The notes below the pieces were generated by a model, which was not told the DNA's origin, made no database searches, and saw only the letters and a program-made list of their open reading frames with translations. A program made the position numbers and the translations under genes. A stretch of DNA of 64,000 nucleotides from AG-339-G14 sp902553315. GTDB lineage: Bacteria; Pseudomonadota; Gammaproteobacteria; Magnimaribacterales; AG-339-G14. Below are positions 18,255 through 27,896 of this stretch, one piece after another. The stretch is taken from contig CACDKN010000002.1 of NCBI GenBank assembly GCA_902553315.1, positions 62,001 to 126,000 on the forward strand, written 5' to 3'. How positions within the stretch are numbered: position 1 is the stretch's first letter; every line of letters begins with the position of its first letter.

Positions 18255-18761
18255 ATGATGACCCAAAATGATGATTACATTTTGGTTGCCAATATAGGAA
18301 AGCCAATTGGTTTGAAGGGCTGGATTAAGATTAACTCTTTTACCAGGCCAGAAGAAAATATAAGAAATTACAAAGAATTTTTTTTAGGAAAAAAGAAAGA
18401 ATTTGTAACCTTTGATCAAATTAAGAAATCAGGAAAAAATTTAATCACAAAACTCAATAATTGCGATTCTATTGAAGAAGTAGAAAAATTTAAAAACTTT
18501 GATGTTTTCATAAAATCTAGTGAGCTTCCTGAACTTAAGGAGAATCAGTTTTATTGGAAAGATTTGATTGATATGGAAGTAGAAAGTATAGGTGGAGAAT
18601 TTTTTGGAAAGGTAATAGAAATTATTGAGGCTGGATCTAATGATGTAATAGTCGTCAAAGATAAAAAAAAGAAGTCCATCTTAATCCCTTTCATTTTTGG
18701 CACTTACATAAAAGAAGTGAAAGAAAATAAAATTTACGTTAATTGGGAAAGAGATGACTAA
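18255..18761 (+). CDS. rimM: 16S rRNA processing protein RimM
   Basis: A 168-residue ribosome maturation factor acting on the 30S head domain near S19. The N-terminal beta-barrel has the GKPIGLKGWIKINSFT signature, and the C-terminal PRC-barrel has FYWKDLIDMEV and ILIPFIFGTYIKEV. It lies between rpsP and trmD in the standard order and overlaps trmD by 8 bp. There are two adjacent ATG codons; the second is at 18258. Confidence 0.95.
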   Translation: MMTQNDDYILVANIGKPIGLKGWIKINSFTRPEENIRNYKEFFLGKKKEFVTFDQIKKSGKNLITKLNNCDSIEEVEKFKNFDVFIKSSELPELKENQFYWKDLIDMEVESIGGEFFGKVIEIIEAGSNDVIVVKDKKKKSILIPFIFGTYIKEVKENKIYVNWERDD

Positions 18762-19536
18762 AAAATCTTACTTCATTTCTATATTTCCTGAAATCTTTGA
18801 AACAGCACTAAGAATTGGAATCACAAAAAAAGCTTTCATCAACAAGATTGTAGATTTTGAAATAATAAATCCTATATCTTTTTTAAAAGATAAAGAAAGG
18901 CTGGATGACGTTCCATTTGGCGGGGGACCAGGGATGCTGATGAAGGCTAATCCTTTAGTAGATGCAATAGACTTTTGTAAGGCCAAAGCTGAAAAAAAAA
19001 CAAAGGTGATTTATGTCAGTCCTCAAGGTAAGTTATTTGATCAATCTCTTTCGAAAGAACTTGCGAATGAAAAAGATTTAATTTTTTTATGTGGGAGGTA
19101 TGAGGGCATTGATAACAGAGTTTTAGATTCCAGAGTAGATTTAGAAATCAGCCTAGGTAATTTTATTCTATCTGGCGGCGAACTTGCTGCATTGGCTATT
19201 CATGATTCCATTTGTAGGCATTATGAAGGATTTCTTGGTGATCAGGAGTCGCTTGTAGAAGAAACTTTTGTGAATAATCTTTTAGAGTATCCCCAATATA
19301 CCAAACCGCGACAATCAGAACATGGTAATGTTCCAGAAGTTTTGTTGAGTGGAGATCACAAAAAAATTTCAAATTGGAGAAAGAAACAAGCCTTAGGAAA
19401 AACTTTCCTGAATAGACGAGATTTACTTGAAAGATCAAAATTGAAATCAGAGGATATTGAAATACTAGAAGAATTTCTTAGTGAACTTGGCTATGATTCT
19501 GATAGAATCATCGACTTACTCAATGAAATAAGATGA
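18754..19536 (+). CDS. trmD: tRNA (guanine-N1-)-methyltransferase
   Basis: A 260-residue SPOUT methyltransferase making m1G37 in tRNAs that read CNN codons, which prevents frameshifting. The trefoil-knot motifs are visible: FGGGPGMLMKANPL, YVSPQGKLFDQ, LCGRYEGIDNRV and LGNFILSGGELAA. The length is close to E. coli TrmD (255). It overlaps rimM and rplS. Confidence 0.97.
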   Translation: MTKKSYFISIFPEIFETALRIGITKKAFINKIVDFEIINPISFLKDKERLDDVPFGGGPGMLMKANPLVDAIDFCKAKAEKKTKVIYVSPQGKLFDQSLSKELANEKDLIFLCGRYEGIDNRVLDSRVDLEISLGNFILSGGELAALAIHDSICRHYEGFLGDQESLVEETFVNNLLEYPQYTKPRQSEHGNVPEVLLSGDHKKISNWRKKQALGKTFLNRRDLLERSKLKSEDIEILEEFLSELGYDSDRIIDLLNEIR

Positions 19537-19886
19537 CTAGTTCAAGAAAATCAGTTGATATCGTAGAAAAAAGTCAGTTAAAGACTGGCCTGCCAGTATT
19601 TTCTCAAGGCGATACTGTCTTGGTTGATTACCTTGTTAAAGAGGGGACAAGAGAGAGATCTCAACCTTTCGAAGGAGTTGTAATTGGAATTAAGAACAGA
19701 GGCCTTAATTCTTCATTTATAGTTAGAAAAATCTCTAATGGAGTGGGAGTGGAGAGGACTTTCCAATCACATAGTCCATTAATTAAATCAATTAAGGTAA
19801 AAAGAAAAGGTAAAGTAAGACAATCGAAACTCTTTTATCTAAGAGAAAGATCGGGAAGGTCAGCTCGTATTAAAGAAAAAATTTGA
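19533..19886 (+). CDS. rplS: 50S ribosomal protein L19
   Basis: A 117-residue L19 located at the 30S-50S interface. It shows FSQGDTVLVDYLVKEGTRER, QPFEGVVIGIKNRG, the GVGVERTFQSHSPLI core and the basic KVRQSKLFYLRERSG end. It ends the conserved rpsP-rimM-trmD-rplS operon and overlaps trmD by 4 bp. Confidence 0.97.
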   Translation: MTSSRKSVDIVEKSQLKTGLPVFSQGDTVLVDYLVKEGTRERSQPFEGVVIGIKNRGLNSSFIVRKISNGVGVERTFQSHSPLIKSIKVKRKGKVRQSKLFYLRERSGRSARIKEKI

Positions 19887-19892
19887 AGAGTC

Positions 19893-20789
19893 ATGAATAG
19901 AGATGAAAGGCAAATTCTTGATGCCTTTATAGACACTATTTGGATAGAAAAAGGTCTTAGTACTAATACTCTTAACTCATATAAAACTGACGTTGAAAAA
20001 TATCTAAATTGGATAAGCAAGAATGCGTTGTCTTATAAAAATTTAACGCGATCAAATATCCTAGAGTATTTAGCATATCTCTTTGGGCAAAAAAAAGAAG
20101 GCAAGACAGTTGCAAGAAATTTATCCTCCCTAAAAGCTTTTCATACTTATTTGTTACAAAAAGATTTAGTCAAAAACAATCCTTGTGAAAAAATCGAAAG
20201 TCCGAAATTTGTAAAATCACTCCCAAAATCTTTGTCTGAGAATCAAGTTGAAAACTTACTCGAAGCACCTGATATAGATTCGTTTATAGGGTTAAGAGAT
20301 AAAACAATGATAGAAACTCTCTATTCCTGTGGTTTGAGAATTTCAGAATTAGTGAATCTTGAATTAATTCATGTAAATCTTAGACAAGGCGTAATAAGAG
20401 TTCTTGGAAAGGGTCAAAAAGAGAGATTAGTTCCAATGGGACAAAGATTAGTTAATTTGATTGAAATGTATAGCAATAAATTGAAAGAAGAAAAAATTGG
20501 AGAAACTTCCAATTATCTTTTTTTGTCAAAAAACGGTGACAAAATATCAAGACAGGCGTTTTGGCATAGAATAAAAGTCTATGCTGAAAAAATTGGTCTC
20601 AATCAATCAAAAATATCCCCGCACGTTTTGAGACATGCATTCGCAACTCATCTTTTAAATAATGGCGCTGACTTGAGGGTGGTTCAGCTTTTACTTGGTC
20701 ATAGTGACCTTAATACGACACAAATTTATACTGAAGTTGCAAAACAGAGGTTACAAAATTTACATTCAACTCATCACCCAAGAGGATAA
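19893..20789 (+). CDS. xerD: Site-specific tyrosine recombinase XerD
   Basis: A 298-residue tyrosine recombinase, the length of E. coli XerD. An N-terminal SAM-like core-binding domain (residues 1-95) is followed by the catalytic domain with Arg in YSCGLRISELVNLE, Lys in GKGQKERLVPMG, HxxR in SPHVLRHAFATHLL, the second His in LLGHSDLNTTQIYTEV and the Tyr nucleophile in that motif. With XerC it resolves chromosome dimers at dif. I call XerD rather than XerC because dsbC follows, as in E. coli and Pseudomonas. Confidence 0.9.
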   Translation: MNRDERQILDAFIDTIWIEKGLSTNTLNSYKTDVEKYLNWISKNALSYKNLTRSNILEYLAYLFGQKKEGKTVARNLSSLKAFHTYLLQKDLVKNNPCEKIESPKFVKSLPKSLSENQVENLLEAPDIDSFIGLRDKTMIETLYSCGLRISELVNLELIHVNLRQGVIRVLGKGQKERLVPMGQRLVNLIEMYSNKLKEEKIGETSNYLFLSKNGDKISRQAFWHRIKVYAEKIGLNQSKISPHVLRHAFATHLLNNGADLRVVQLLLGHSDLNTTQIYTEVAKQRLQNLHSTHHPRG

Positions 20790-21500
20790 ATGCGTTATTT
20801 ATTAATTTTATTTTTAATGCTTATATCTTGTAGCAAGACTCTTCAAGACCAAGAGTCTTTGATTATTAATTTAGAAAAAGTCATTCCAGAAAAATTATCT
20901 ATAACTTCCTTCATTAAATCTGACTTAGAAAGTTTCTATGAAGTCGAATTATCCGACGGAACATTATTTTATTACAGTAACGATGGGGAACATTTATTCC
21001 TAGGCGACTTATTTCGTATCGAAAAAGATAATTTATTAAATTTATCTTATGCTCGTGAGAAAGAAAAAGTATTATCTGTTTTAAGTGACCTTGACAAAAA
21101 TTCTGCAATTAAATTTCCTCCTCAAGATAAGAAATATGAAGTTTTTATATTTACGGATGTTGATTGTGGTTACTGTAGAAAATTTCATAGTCAAATTCAG
21201 AGTTACTTAGATTTAGGAATAGAAGTTAATTACCTTTCTTTTCCTAGAGAGGGTCTTAATAGTGAAACAGCAAAAAAACTCGTAACTGCTTGGTGCTCAG
21301 ACGACAAACAAGTTGCGATAACAGAGTTAAAAAATGGAAAAGAACTGCCTTTTCAAAATTGCGATTCAAATCCTATAGAAGAGCATTATAATCTTGCAAG
21401 GAGAATAGGTATTACTGGAACACCAACTATTATTACTAAAGCTGGGATTAGTATACCCGGACTTATGGAAGCAAATGAATTAATGGAATACTTAAAATAA
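20790..21500 (+). CDS. dsbC: DsbC-type disulfide isomerase with lipoprotein signal
   Basis: A 236-residue protein with a C-terminal thioredoxin fold carrying the CGYC active site (FTDVDCGYCRKFH, about residue 129) and the cis-proline loop in TGTPTIITKAG. A second cysteine pair (TAWCSDD and FQNCDSN) matches the structural pair of DsbC. DsbC isomerises wrong disulfides in the periplasm. The N-terminus MRYLLILFLMLISCSK contains a lipobox (LISC, Cys14), so it should be a lipid-anchored protein, unlike the soluble E. coli enzyme. It starts directly after the xerD stop. Confidence 0.88.
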   Translation: MRYLLILFLMLISCSKTLQDQESLIINLEKVIPEKLSITSFIKSDLESFYEVELSDGTLFYYSNDGEHLFLGDLFRIEKDNLLNLSYAREKEKVLSVLSDLDKNSAIKFPPQDKKYEVFIFTDVDCGYCRKFHSQIQSYLDLGIEVNYLSFPREGLNSETAKKLVTAWCSDDKQVAITELKNGKELPFQNCDSNPIEEHYNLARRIGITGTPTIITKAGISIPGLMEANELMEYLK

Positions 21501-21503
21501 GTT

Positions 21504-22679
21504 ATGAATGAGTTAGATAAAACTTTTGCATCAATTGACAGGCTTCCACCTTACATTTTTGAGCAAATAAATGCATTAAAAATGGAGGCAAGAAGAAAGG
21601 GGGAGGATATCATTGATTTCAGTATGGGTAATCCAGATGGAGAGACTCCCAAATCTATCGTTGATAAGATGACTGAAACAGTTCAAAGAGTTGATACACA
21701 TAGATATTCTCAATCAATAGGGATACCCAAATTGAGATTAGCAATTACCGATTGGTATAAGAGAAAATTCGGAGTTACTTTAAATCACGATACTGAAGCT
21801 ATAGTAACTATTGGCTCAAAAGAAGGTCTAGGGCACTTAGCAATGGCAACTGTTGATAAAGGAGACATAATCTTAGTTCCTAATCCTGCATATCCAATTC
21901 ATCCATTTGGATTTGTAATATCGGGCGCAGATATAAGGCATGTGCCTATAGGACCTAATATTAATTTTTTTGAAAATTTAGAAGAAGCAATTAAAACTTC
22001 TTTTCCTAAACCAAAAATGCTTTTGTTGAATTTTCCAAGCAATCCCACTGCATTGTGTGTTGAGAAAGATTTCTTTGAAAGAGTTATTGAAATAGCTAAA
22101 GAACATGGTATTTGGGTAGTTCATGATTTAGCTTATGCTGATTTATGTTTCGACGGATATAAGGCTCCCTCTATTTTAGAAGTTGAAGGTGCTAAAGAGA
22201 TTGCCGTTGAGTTTTTTACTCTTTCTAAAAGTTACAATATGCCGGGATGGAGAATAGGTTTTTGCTGTGGGAATCCAGAATTGATCAAGGCACTAGCCAG
22301 ATTAAAATCTTATTTCGATTATGGGCACTTTACTCCCATACAAGTTGCCGGAATAGAAGCGCTCAACAATGGCGACGAGTACGTTAAAGAGATATGCAAT
22401 ACTTACGAAGCTAGAAGAGACGTTCTTTGTGATGGTTTAAATGCACTTGGTTGGGAGGTTGACAAACCCAAAGCAACAATGTTCGTTTGGGCAAAAATAC
22501 CGAAAAAATTTGAAATGAAATCAATGGAGTTTTCCGAACTTCTTTTAAAAGAATCAAAAATAGCAGTATCACCAGGACTAGGATTTGGTGTTTACGGAGA
22601 TGATTATGTTAGATTTTCCCTAATTGAAAACGAACATAGAACTAAACAAGCTTTAAAAAATCTAAAGAAGATATTTTAG
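21504..22679 (+). CDS. alaC: Alanine/glutamate-pyruvate aminotransferase AlaC-like
   Basis: A 391-residue fold-type I PLP aminotransferase. Visible are IDFSMGNPDGETP near the start, NPAYPIHPFG, NFPSNPTALCVE, the HDLAYADLCFDG loop, the PLP lysine in FFTLSKSYNMPGWRIGF and a C-terminal VRFSLIENEHR containing the substrate-binding Arg. These match AlaC (YfdZ), which makes alanine from pyruvate and glutamate. In many gammaproteobacteria it sits directly before hom-thrC, as here. Aspartate specificity is less likely. Confidence 0.87.
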   Translation: MNELDKTFASIDRLPPYIFEQINALKMEARRKGEDIIDFSMGNPDGETPKSIVDKMTETVQRVDTHRYSQSIGIPKLRLAITDWYKRKFGVTLNHDTEAIVTIGSKEGLGHLAMATVDKGDIILVPNPAYPIHPFGFVISGADIRHVPIGPNINFFENLEEAIKTSFPKPKMLLLNFPSNPTALCVEKDFFERVIEIAKEHGIWVVHDLAYADLCFDGYKAPSILEVEGAKEIAVEFFTLSKSYNMPGWRIGFCCGNPELIKALARLKSYFDYGHFTPIQVAGIEALNNGDEYVKEICNTYEARRDVLCDGLNALGWEVDKPKATMFVWAKIPKKFEMKSMEFSELLLKESKIAVSPGLGFGVYGDDYVRFSLIENEHRTKQALKNLKKIF

Positions 22680-22683
22680 TTAG

Positions 22684-23952
22684 ATGCAAAAAATAAATAT
22701 CGCCCTATGTGGGACAGGGAATGTTGGCTCTTCATTTATTGATTTAATTTTACAAAGTAAAGAAAAAATTAAATCTAACTACAATGTTGAACTCAATCTA
22801 AATTTAATTGGATCTCGTAAAGGTAAAATAAATAATTCAGATTTCAAAGGAAAGATTGAAACGGATATTTTAAAAGTTCCAATGTCTAATGAAGTAGATA
22901 TTATTGTCGAATTGATCGGTGGAACAGAAATTTCTTATGAACTAGCAAAGCTAAGTTTGAAAAACGATAAGCACTTTGTTACTGCAAATAAGTCTTTGAT
23001 TGCGGAGAAGGGTCAAGAATTATTTAAATTAGCTTCAGATAGGAATCTACATATCGGTTTTGAAGCCTCTGTGGGAGGAGGTATACCAATATTGAGGACC
23101 ATTAGAGACGGTTTAATATCTAGCAAAATTAATTGGTTCAAAGGAATACTTAATGGAACTTCAAATTATATTTTGTCTAAAATGTACTTAGAAAAACAAA
23201 CCTACGAAGACGCTTTAAAATCTGCTCAAAAACTAGGTTTCGCTGAACCTGATCCATCATTAGATATAAATGGAACAGATGCTGCACAGAAAACAGCTAT
23301 TTTATCTTTTCTATCCTTCAGTGGGAAAATTTCTCCTCAAGATATTTTTTTTGATGGAATAAAACATATCGAGTCCATTGATATGGAATATGGGAAAGAA
23401 CTAGGATATGTGATTAAACCAATATCAATTGGATTTAACGAAGAAGAAAAATTACTTTTAGGTTCTTTCCCCGCGTTTATTCAACAGGATGAAATTATTG
23501 CAAATGTAAACTTCGAAACAAACGTCATAGAAGTTAATTCAAAAAATACTAATTCTACAGCTTTCCAAGGACCCGGCGCAGGAGGATATCCTACTTCAAG
23601 CTCTGTGATGAATGACATTTTAGATATAGCTAATGGAAAAGTTTTTGATTATTCAAACCTTATGAGAAATGTCGAAGTAAATAGTTTTGATGAATTTATA
23701 ACGAAAAGATATTTGAGATTAATGGTTAAAGATGAACCTGGAGTAGTTGCTGAAATATCAAAACTGATAGCTGAAAAAGATCTATCAATTGACAATTTAA
23801 TTCAAAAAGAAAAAAACAAGACTGAAGATATAATTCCAATAGTGATTATGTTGGGAGAATGTAAAGAAAGCCTTGTAAGTTCGCTTATTAACGAATTAGA
23901 GAATCTGAATCAAGTGAAAGGCTCTATTCAACACATTAGATTTATTGAATAA
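22684..23952 (+). CDS. hom: Homoserine dehydrogenase
   Basis: A 422-residue monofunctional enzyme reducing aspartate semialdehyde to homoserine. The Rossmann motif CGTGNVGSSFIDL, HFVTANKSLIAEKG, FEASVGGGIPILR and the GILNGTSNYILSKM active-site block are visible. A C-terminal ACT domain (residues about 345-420, with VKDEPGVVAEISKLIAEKDL) suggests feedback control by threonine. It has no aspartokinase fusion. It lies 4 bp after alaC and 2 bp before thrC. Confidence 0.96.
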   Translation: MQKINIALCGTGNVGSSFIDLILQSKEKIKSNYNVELNLNLIGSRKGKINNSDFKGKIETDILKVPMSNEVDIIVELIGGTEISYELAKLSLKNDKHFVTANKSLIAEKGQELFKLASDRNLHIGFEASVGGGIPILRTIRDGLISSKINWFKGILNGTSNYILSKMYLEKQTYEDALKSAQKLGFAEPDPSLDINGTDAAQKTAILSFLSFSGKISPQDIFFDGIKHIESIDMEYGKELGYVIKPISIGFNEEEKLLLGSFPAFIQQDEIIANVNFETNVIEVNSKNTNSTAFQGPGAGGYPTSSSVMNDILDIANGKVFDYSNLMRNVEVNSFDEFITKRYLRLMVKDEPGVVAEISKLIAEKDLSIDNLIQKEKNKTEDIIPIVIMLGECKESLVSSLINELENLNQVKGSIQHIRFIE

Positions 23953-23954
23953 AT

Positions 23955-25337
23955 ATGTTGTATTCAAGCACAAGAGGAAGCTCTCCTTCTGTTAATTTTC
24001 TTGAAGTCCTTACTTCAGGAGTTGCTCCAGATGGAGGATTATATTTGCCTGAAGAAATTCCTCTATTCAACAAAGATGAATTGAAAAGTTACGAAAGTCT
24101 TACTTACAATCAGCTTGCATTAAAACTTCTTCATCCTTACATGGATGATTTCTTAGAAATAAATGAATTAGAAAAAATAATTGAGGACGCTTATTCTACC
24201 TTTCGCATTGAAAACGTAGTGAAAATAAATAATCAAAATAAGTTTGGAAATATTCTTGAGTTATTTCATGGGCCAACTTTTGCTTTCAAGGACGTTGCGA
24301 TGCAACTTCTGGCAGGGCTTCTAAATAAAGCTTCTGAAAAAATCGATAAAAAAGTTGTAATTTTGGGAGCTACTTCAGGTGATACGGGCTCAGCTGCTAT
24401 AGAAGCATGCAAAAGATATTCAGATTTAGACATATTTATTTTTTTTCCAAATAAGAAAATTTCAGAAGTTCAGCAAAGACAAATGACAACATCAGGAGCA
24501 AAAAATGTAAATACAATTGCATTGGACGGAGATTTTGACGATTGTCAAAAATATGTGAAACAACTTTTTTTGGATCAAGAAAACTTCCCAGGTTTAAGGT
24601 TCGTTTCAATAAATTCAATTAATTGGACAAGAATAATTTCTCAAAGTGTTTATTTTTTTTACGCTACCTATCTCTTAAACAATAATTATATAGCTTCAAT
24701 TCCATCGGGTAATTTTGGTCATGCTTACGCCGGTTGGCTAGCAACCAAAATGGGTTTGGATTTGAAAGGCATTCATATAGCTACTAATAAAAATGACATT
24801 CTGCACAGATTAATTTCTTCTGGTATTTATCAAAAAAATGAAACTATAAAATCCTTGGCTCCGAGCATGGATATTTCAGTCGCAAGTAATTTTGAAAGAC
24901 TGATGGTTGAGGTTTTAAATAACGACAGAGATATTGTGTATGACTTAATGAAGAAATTTCCAGAAAATTCGATAGATTTTAATGAATTCCAAAAATGGAA
25001 AGAGGTGAAAAATTTTTTCCTGAGCAGTTCAACAACAGACGATGAGATAAGGAATTGTATAAAAAAAATAGTTTCAGAAGCGCATTATTTTTTAGATCCT
25101 CATACAGCTACAGCCATAGATGGAAAAAGTTCATTAAAAGTGAATCAAAAAGAGATTCTTACTTTTGCTACAGCACATCCAGCTAAATTTCCAGAGGCCT
25201 TTGAAGGTATTGACGGTTTTAGTGAAAATATTCCTAATTCTTTAAAAGAGATTTTTCAAAAAGAAGAGAAATTAATTAATATTAAAAATGACTACCAAGA
25301 AGTAAGTGATTATATTTCATCAAAATTTTCATTTTAA
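23955..25337 (+). CDS. thrC: Threonine synthase
   Basis: A 460-residue PLP enzyme converting O-phosphohomoserine to threonine. It has the family start YSSTRGSSPSVNFLEVL, the PLP lysine in HGPTFAFKDVAMQLL and the phosphate-binding GATSGDTGSAA. It follows hom, completing the threonine branch. No homoserine kinase gene (thrB) lies in the cluster; in Pseudomonas-type genomes that gene is located elsewhere. Confidence 0.96.
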   Translation: MLYSSTRGSSPSVNFLEVLTSGVAPDGGLYLPEEIPLFNKDELKSYESLTYNQLALKLLHPYMDDFLEINELEKIIEDAYSTFRIENVVKINNQNKFGNILELFHGPTFAFKDVAMQLLAGLLNKASEKIDKKVVILGATSGDTGSAAIEACKRYSDLDIFIFFPNKKISEVQQRQMTTSGAKNVNTIALDGDFDDCQKYVKQLFLDQENFPGLRFVSINSINWTRIISQSVYFFYATYLLNNNYIASIPSGNFGHAYAGWLATKMGLDLKGIHIATNKNDILHRLISSGIYQKNETIKSLAPSMDISVASNFERLMVEVLNNDRDIVYDLMKKFPENSIDFNEFQKWKEVKNFFLSSSTTDDEIRNCIKKIVSEAHYFLDPHTATAIDGKSSLKVNQKEILTFATAHPAKFPEAFEGIDGFSENIPNSLKEIFQKEEKLINIKNDYQEVSDYISSKFSF

Positions 25338-25342
25338 ATGAT

Positions 25343-26438
25343 ATGAGTGATAAGTCCTTACAAGAAAGATTAAGCATGGCAAGAGACGAACTTAGCGATC
25401 TTAGGGGGTTTCTTTGACTATGATGCAAAAAATCTTAGGCTTGAGGAGCTAAAAAAAGAGTTTGAAAATCCTGAGTTATGGAAGAATCAAGAAAAAAGCC
25501 AAACCTTAGGAAAAGAAAAAGCGAGTTTAGAAAAATTAATAGATGCTATTGATGACCTTGATTCTTCTTTGAATGACTTAAGTGAGCTTCACGTTATTTT
25601 AGATAAAGAAAACGACATAGATGAGTTAAGTTCTATTTCTGAGGATTTGAAAGATTTAGAAAGAAAAATATCAAGCCTTCAATTTCAGAGAATGTTTTCA
25701 GGAAAAAATGATTCCAATAACGCTTTCTTAGATATTCAAGCTGGTTCAGGAGGCACAGAGGCCCAAGATTGGGCAGAAATGTTATTAAGGATGTATTTAA
25801 TGTGGGGCGAAAAGAAAAAATTCAAAACGGAATTAGTAGAGGTCTCTCCTGGAGAGGTAGCAGGTATAAAGAGTGCTACGATAAGATTTGAAGGAGAGTT
25901 TAGTTATGGTTGGCTCAGAACTGAAACTGGAGTTCATAGATTAGTTAGAAAGTCTCCTTTTGATTCTGGAAGCAGAAGGCATACTTCTTTTGCATCTATT
26001 TTTATTTCTCCTGAGATAGAAGATAACATTGAGATAAATATTGATCCATCTGATATTAGAATCGATACCTATAGAGCTAGTGGAGCCGGAGGACAGCATG
26101 TAAATAAAACAGATTCAGCAGTTAGACTGACCCATGAACCAACTGGGGTGGTAGTTCAATGTCAATCAGATAGGTCGCAGCATAAAAATAAAGATAAGGC
26201 TATGAAACAGCTTAGAGCCAAACTATATGAGTTAGAATTAAATAAGCAGGATGAAGAAATGAAGAATTTAGAAGATAGTAAAGCTGACATTTCCTGGGGC
26301 AGTCAAATAAGGTCGTACGTTTTAGATTCAGGAAGAATAAAAGATTTAAGAACAGGCACGGAAACAGGAAACTGCTCAGCAGTTTTAGATGGAGAGATAG
26401 ATCTCTTTATAGAGGAAAGCCTAAAAGCTGGAGTTTAA
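25343..26438 (+). CDS. prfB: Peptide chain release factor 2 (programmed +1 frameshift)
   Basis: RF2 is read in two frames. The ATG at 25343 opens 24 codons (MSDKSLQERLSM...DLRGFL) ending at an in-frame TGA at 25415. A +1 shift continues as DYDAKNLRLEEL to the stop at 26438, giving about 364 residues, as in E. coli (365). The SPF anticodon-like tripeptide (RKSPFDSG), which recognises UGA/UAA, and the catalytic GGQ (ASGAGGQHVNKTDS) are present. Coding segments are 25343-25414 and 25416-26438. It precedes lysS as in E. coli, but recJ, usually upstream, is missing. Confidence 0.97.
25403..25417 (+). promoter_or_regulatory. prfB: Programmed +1 frameshift site of prfB
   Basis: AGGGGG (25403-25408) acts as an internal Shine-Dalgarno 3 nt before the slippery CTT codon (25412-25414), which is followed by TGA (25415-25417) and C. 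This matches the classical RF2 autoregulatory arrangement. When RF2 is scarce, slow termination at UGA lets the ribosome slip +1. Confidence 0.97.
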
Positions 26439-26439
26439 A

Positions 26440-27894
26440 ATGTCAGATATTCAAGACGAAAATCATTTAATCGAAGAAAGAAAAAAGAAACTAAAAGAAC
26501 TTAAAAAAAGTGGCATAAATTATCCAAATTCCTTTAGAAGATCAAATCTATCTATCTCTTTGATTGAAGATTACTCAGAGTTTAGCAAAGAGGAATTGAC
26601 CGAAAAAAACATATCTGTTTCTGTGGCAGGAAGAATTATGTTGAGGCGAGTTATGGGCAAAGCCAGTTTTTCTACCATCCAAGACATGACTGGCAGAATT
26701 CAACTTTATTTGCGACAAGACGCTATCGATAATTATGAACTTTTTAAAGATTGCGACCTAGGAGATATTGTTGGAGTAAAAGGAGTTTTATTTAAAACCA
26801 ATACTGGCGAGCTCTCTATTCAAGTCAATGAATTTAATTTATTAACTAAATCTTTAAGACCGCTGCCGGAAAAACATCTTGGATTGTCTGATGTAGAGAC
26901 AAAGTATAGGAAACGATATTTAGATCTTTTAACAAATTCAGAGTCTCAAGAAGTCTTTGAAATTAGAAGTAAAGTGGTAAATGAAATCAGACAATTCTTG
27001 ATAAAAGATAACTTTATAGAAGTTGAAACTCCGATGATGCATCCAATACCAGGAGGCGCAACAGCCAAACCCTTCGTTACTCATCACAATGCCCTAGATA
27101 TGCAATTATTTTTAAGGGTAGCTCCAGAGCTTTATCTAAAGAGACTTGTAATCGGGGGCATGGAAAAAGTTTTTGAAATCAATAGGAATTTCAGAAATGA
27201 AGGACTTTCAACAAAACATAATCCAGAATTCACAATGTTAGAATTTTATACCGCTTATGTGGATTATAAATTTCAAATGGATTTTGTCGAAAATATGCTC
27301 CGAACTATAGAGAAAAATTTAAGCACTGATAATTTAATTTTTTCAAATAAATTTCACAGGTTTTCCATGGATGAGTCAATCGCTAATCATAATTCAATCG
27401 ATATTGAAGAATTAGCTAATAAAGAAGCTTTAGTTAGTTTTTGTGAAAAGAAGAAAATAAAAATAAACAAGACCGATCAAATTGGAAATATAAAAAATGA
27501 AATATTTGAAGCAACTGTAGAAGATAAACTAATTGAACCTACATTTATTTATAATTATCCAATCGAGATATCTCCTTTATCAAGATCGCTGGATGAAGAT
27601 AACTCAGTTGCAGAAAGGTTCGAGCTTTTTGTAAATGGGAAAGAATTAGGAAATTCTTTCTCTGAGTTAAATGACCCAGAAGAACAAGCAGCTCGTTTCG
27701 AGTCACAAGTAAAAGAGAAGGATGCAGGAGATGAAGAAGCCATGCATTTTGATAGAGACTACATAGAGGCTTTGGAGTATGGCTTGGCACCTTGTGCTGG
27801 AGTAGGAATTGGGATAGATAGGCTAGTGATGCTCTTTACAGGACAAGAAAGCATTAGGGATGTTGTTCTGTTCCCTCAACTGAAAAATAAGTAA
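26440..27894 (+). CDS. lysS: Lysyl-tRNA synthetase (class II)
   Basis: A 484-residue class II synthetase. An N-terminal OB-fold anticodon-binding domain (VAGRIMLRRVMGKASF) is followed by the catalytic core with motif 1 (FIEVETPMMHPIPGGA), motif 2 (NRNFRNEGLSTKHNPEFTM) and motif 3 (GVGIGIDRLVMLFTG). It starts 1 bp after prfB, the standard E. coli pair, and converges with the carotenoid oxygenase gene, 2 bp away. Confidence 0.97.
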   Translation: MSDIQDENHLIEERKKKLKELKKSGINYPNSFRRSNLSISLIEDYSEFSKEELTEKNISVSVAGRIMLRRVMGKASFSTIQDMTGRIQLYLRQDAIDNYELFKDCDLGDIVGVKGVLFKTNTGELSIQVNEFNLLTKSLRPLPEKHLGLSDVETKYRKRYLDLLTNSESQEVFEIRSKVVNEIRQFLIKDNFIEVETPMMHPIPGGATAKPFVTHHNALDMQLFLRVAPELYLKRLVIGGMEKVFEINRNFRNEGLSTKHNPEFTMLEFYTAYVDYKFQMDFVENMLRTIEKNLSTDNLIFSNKFHRFSMDESIANHNSIDIEELANKEALVSFCEKKKIKINKTDQIGNIKNEIFEATVEDKLIEPTFIYNYPIEISPLSRSLDEDNSVAERFELFVNGKELGNSFSELNDPEEQAARFESQVKEKDAGDEEAMHFDRDYIEALEYGLAPCAGVGIGIDRLVMLFTGQESIRDVVLFPQLKNK

Positions 27895-27896
27895 TT

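Noticed and set aside
25343..25417. prfB as a frameshifted pseudogene
   Set aside because: The stop lies exactly at the conserved programmed frameshift site with its internal Shine-Dalgarno.
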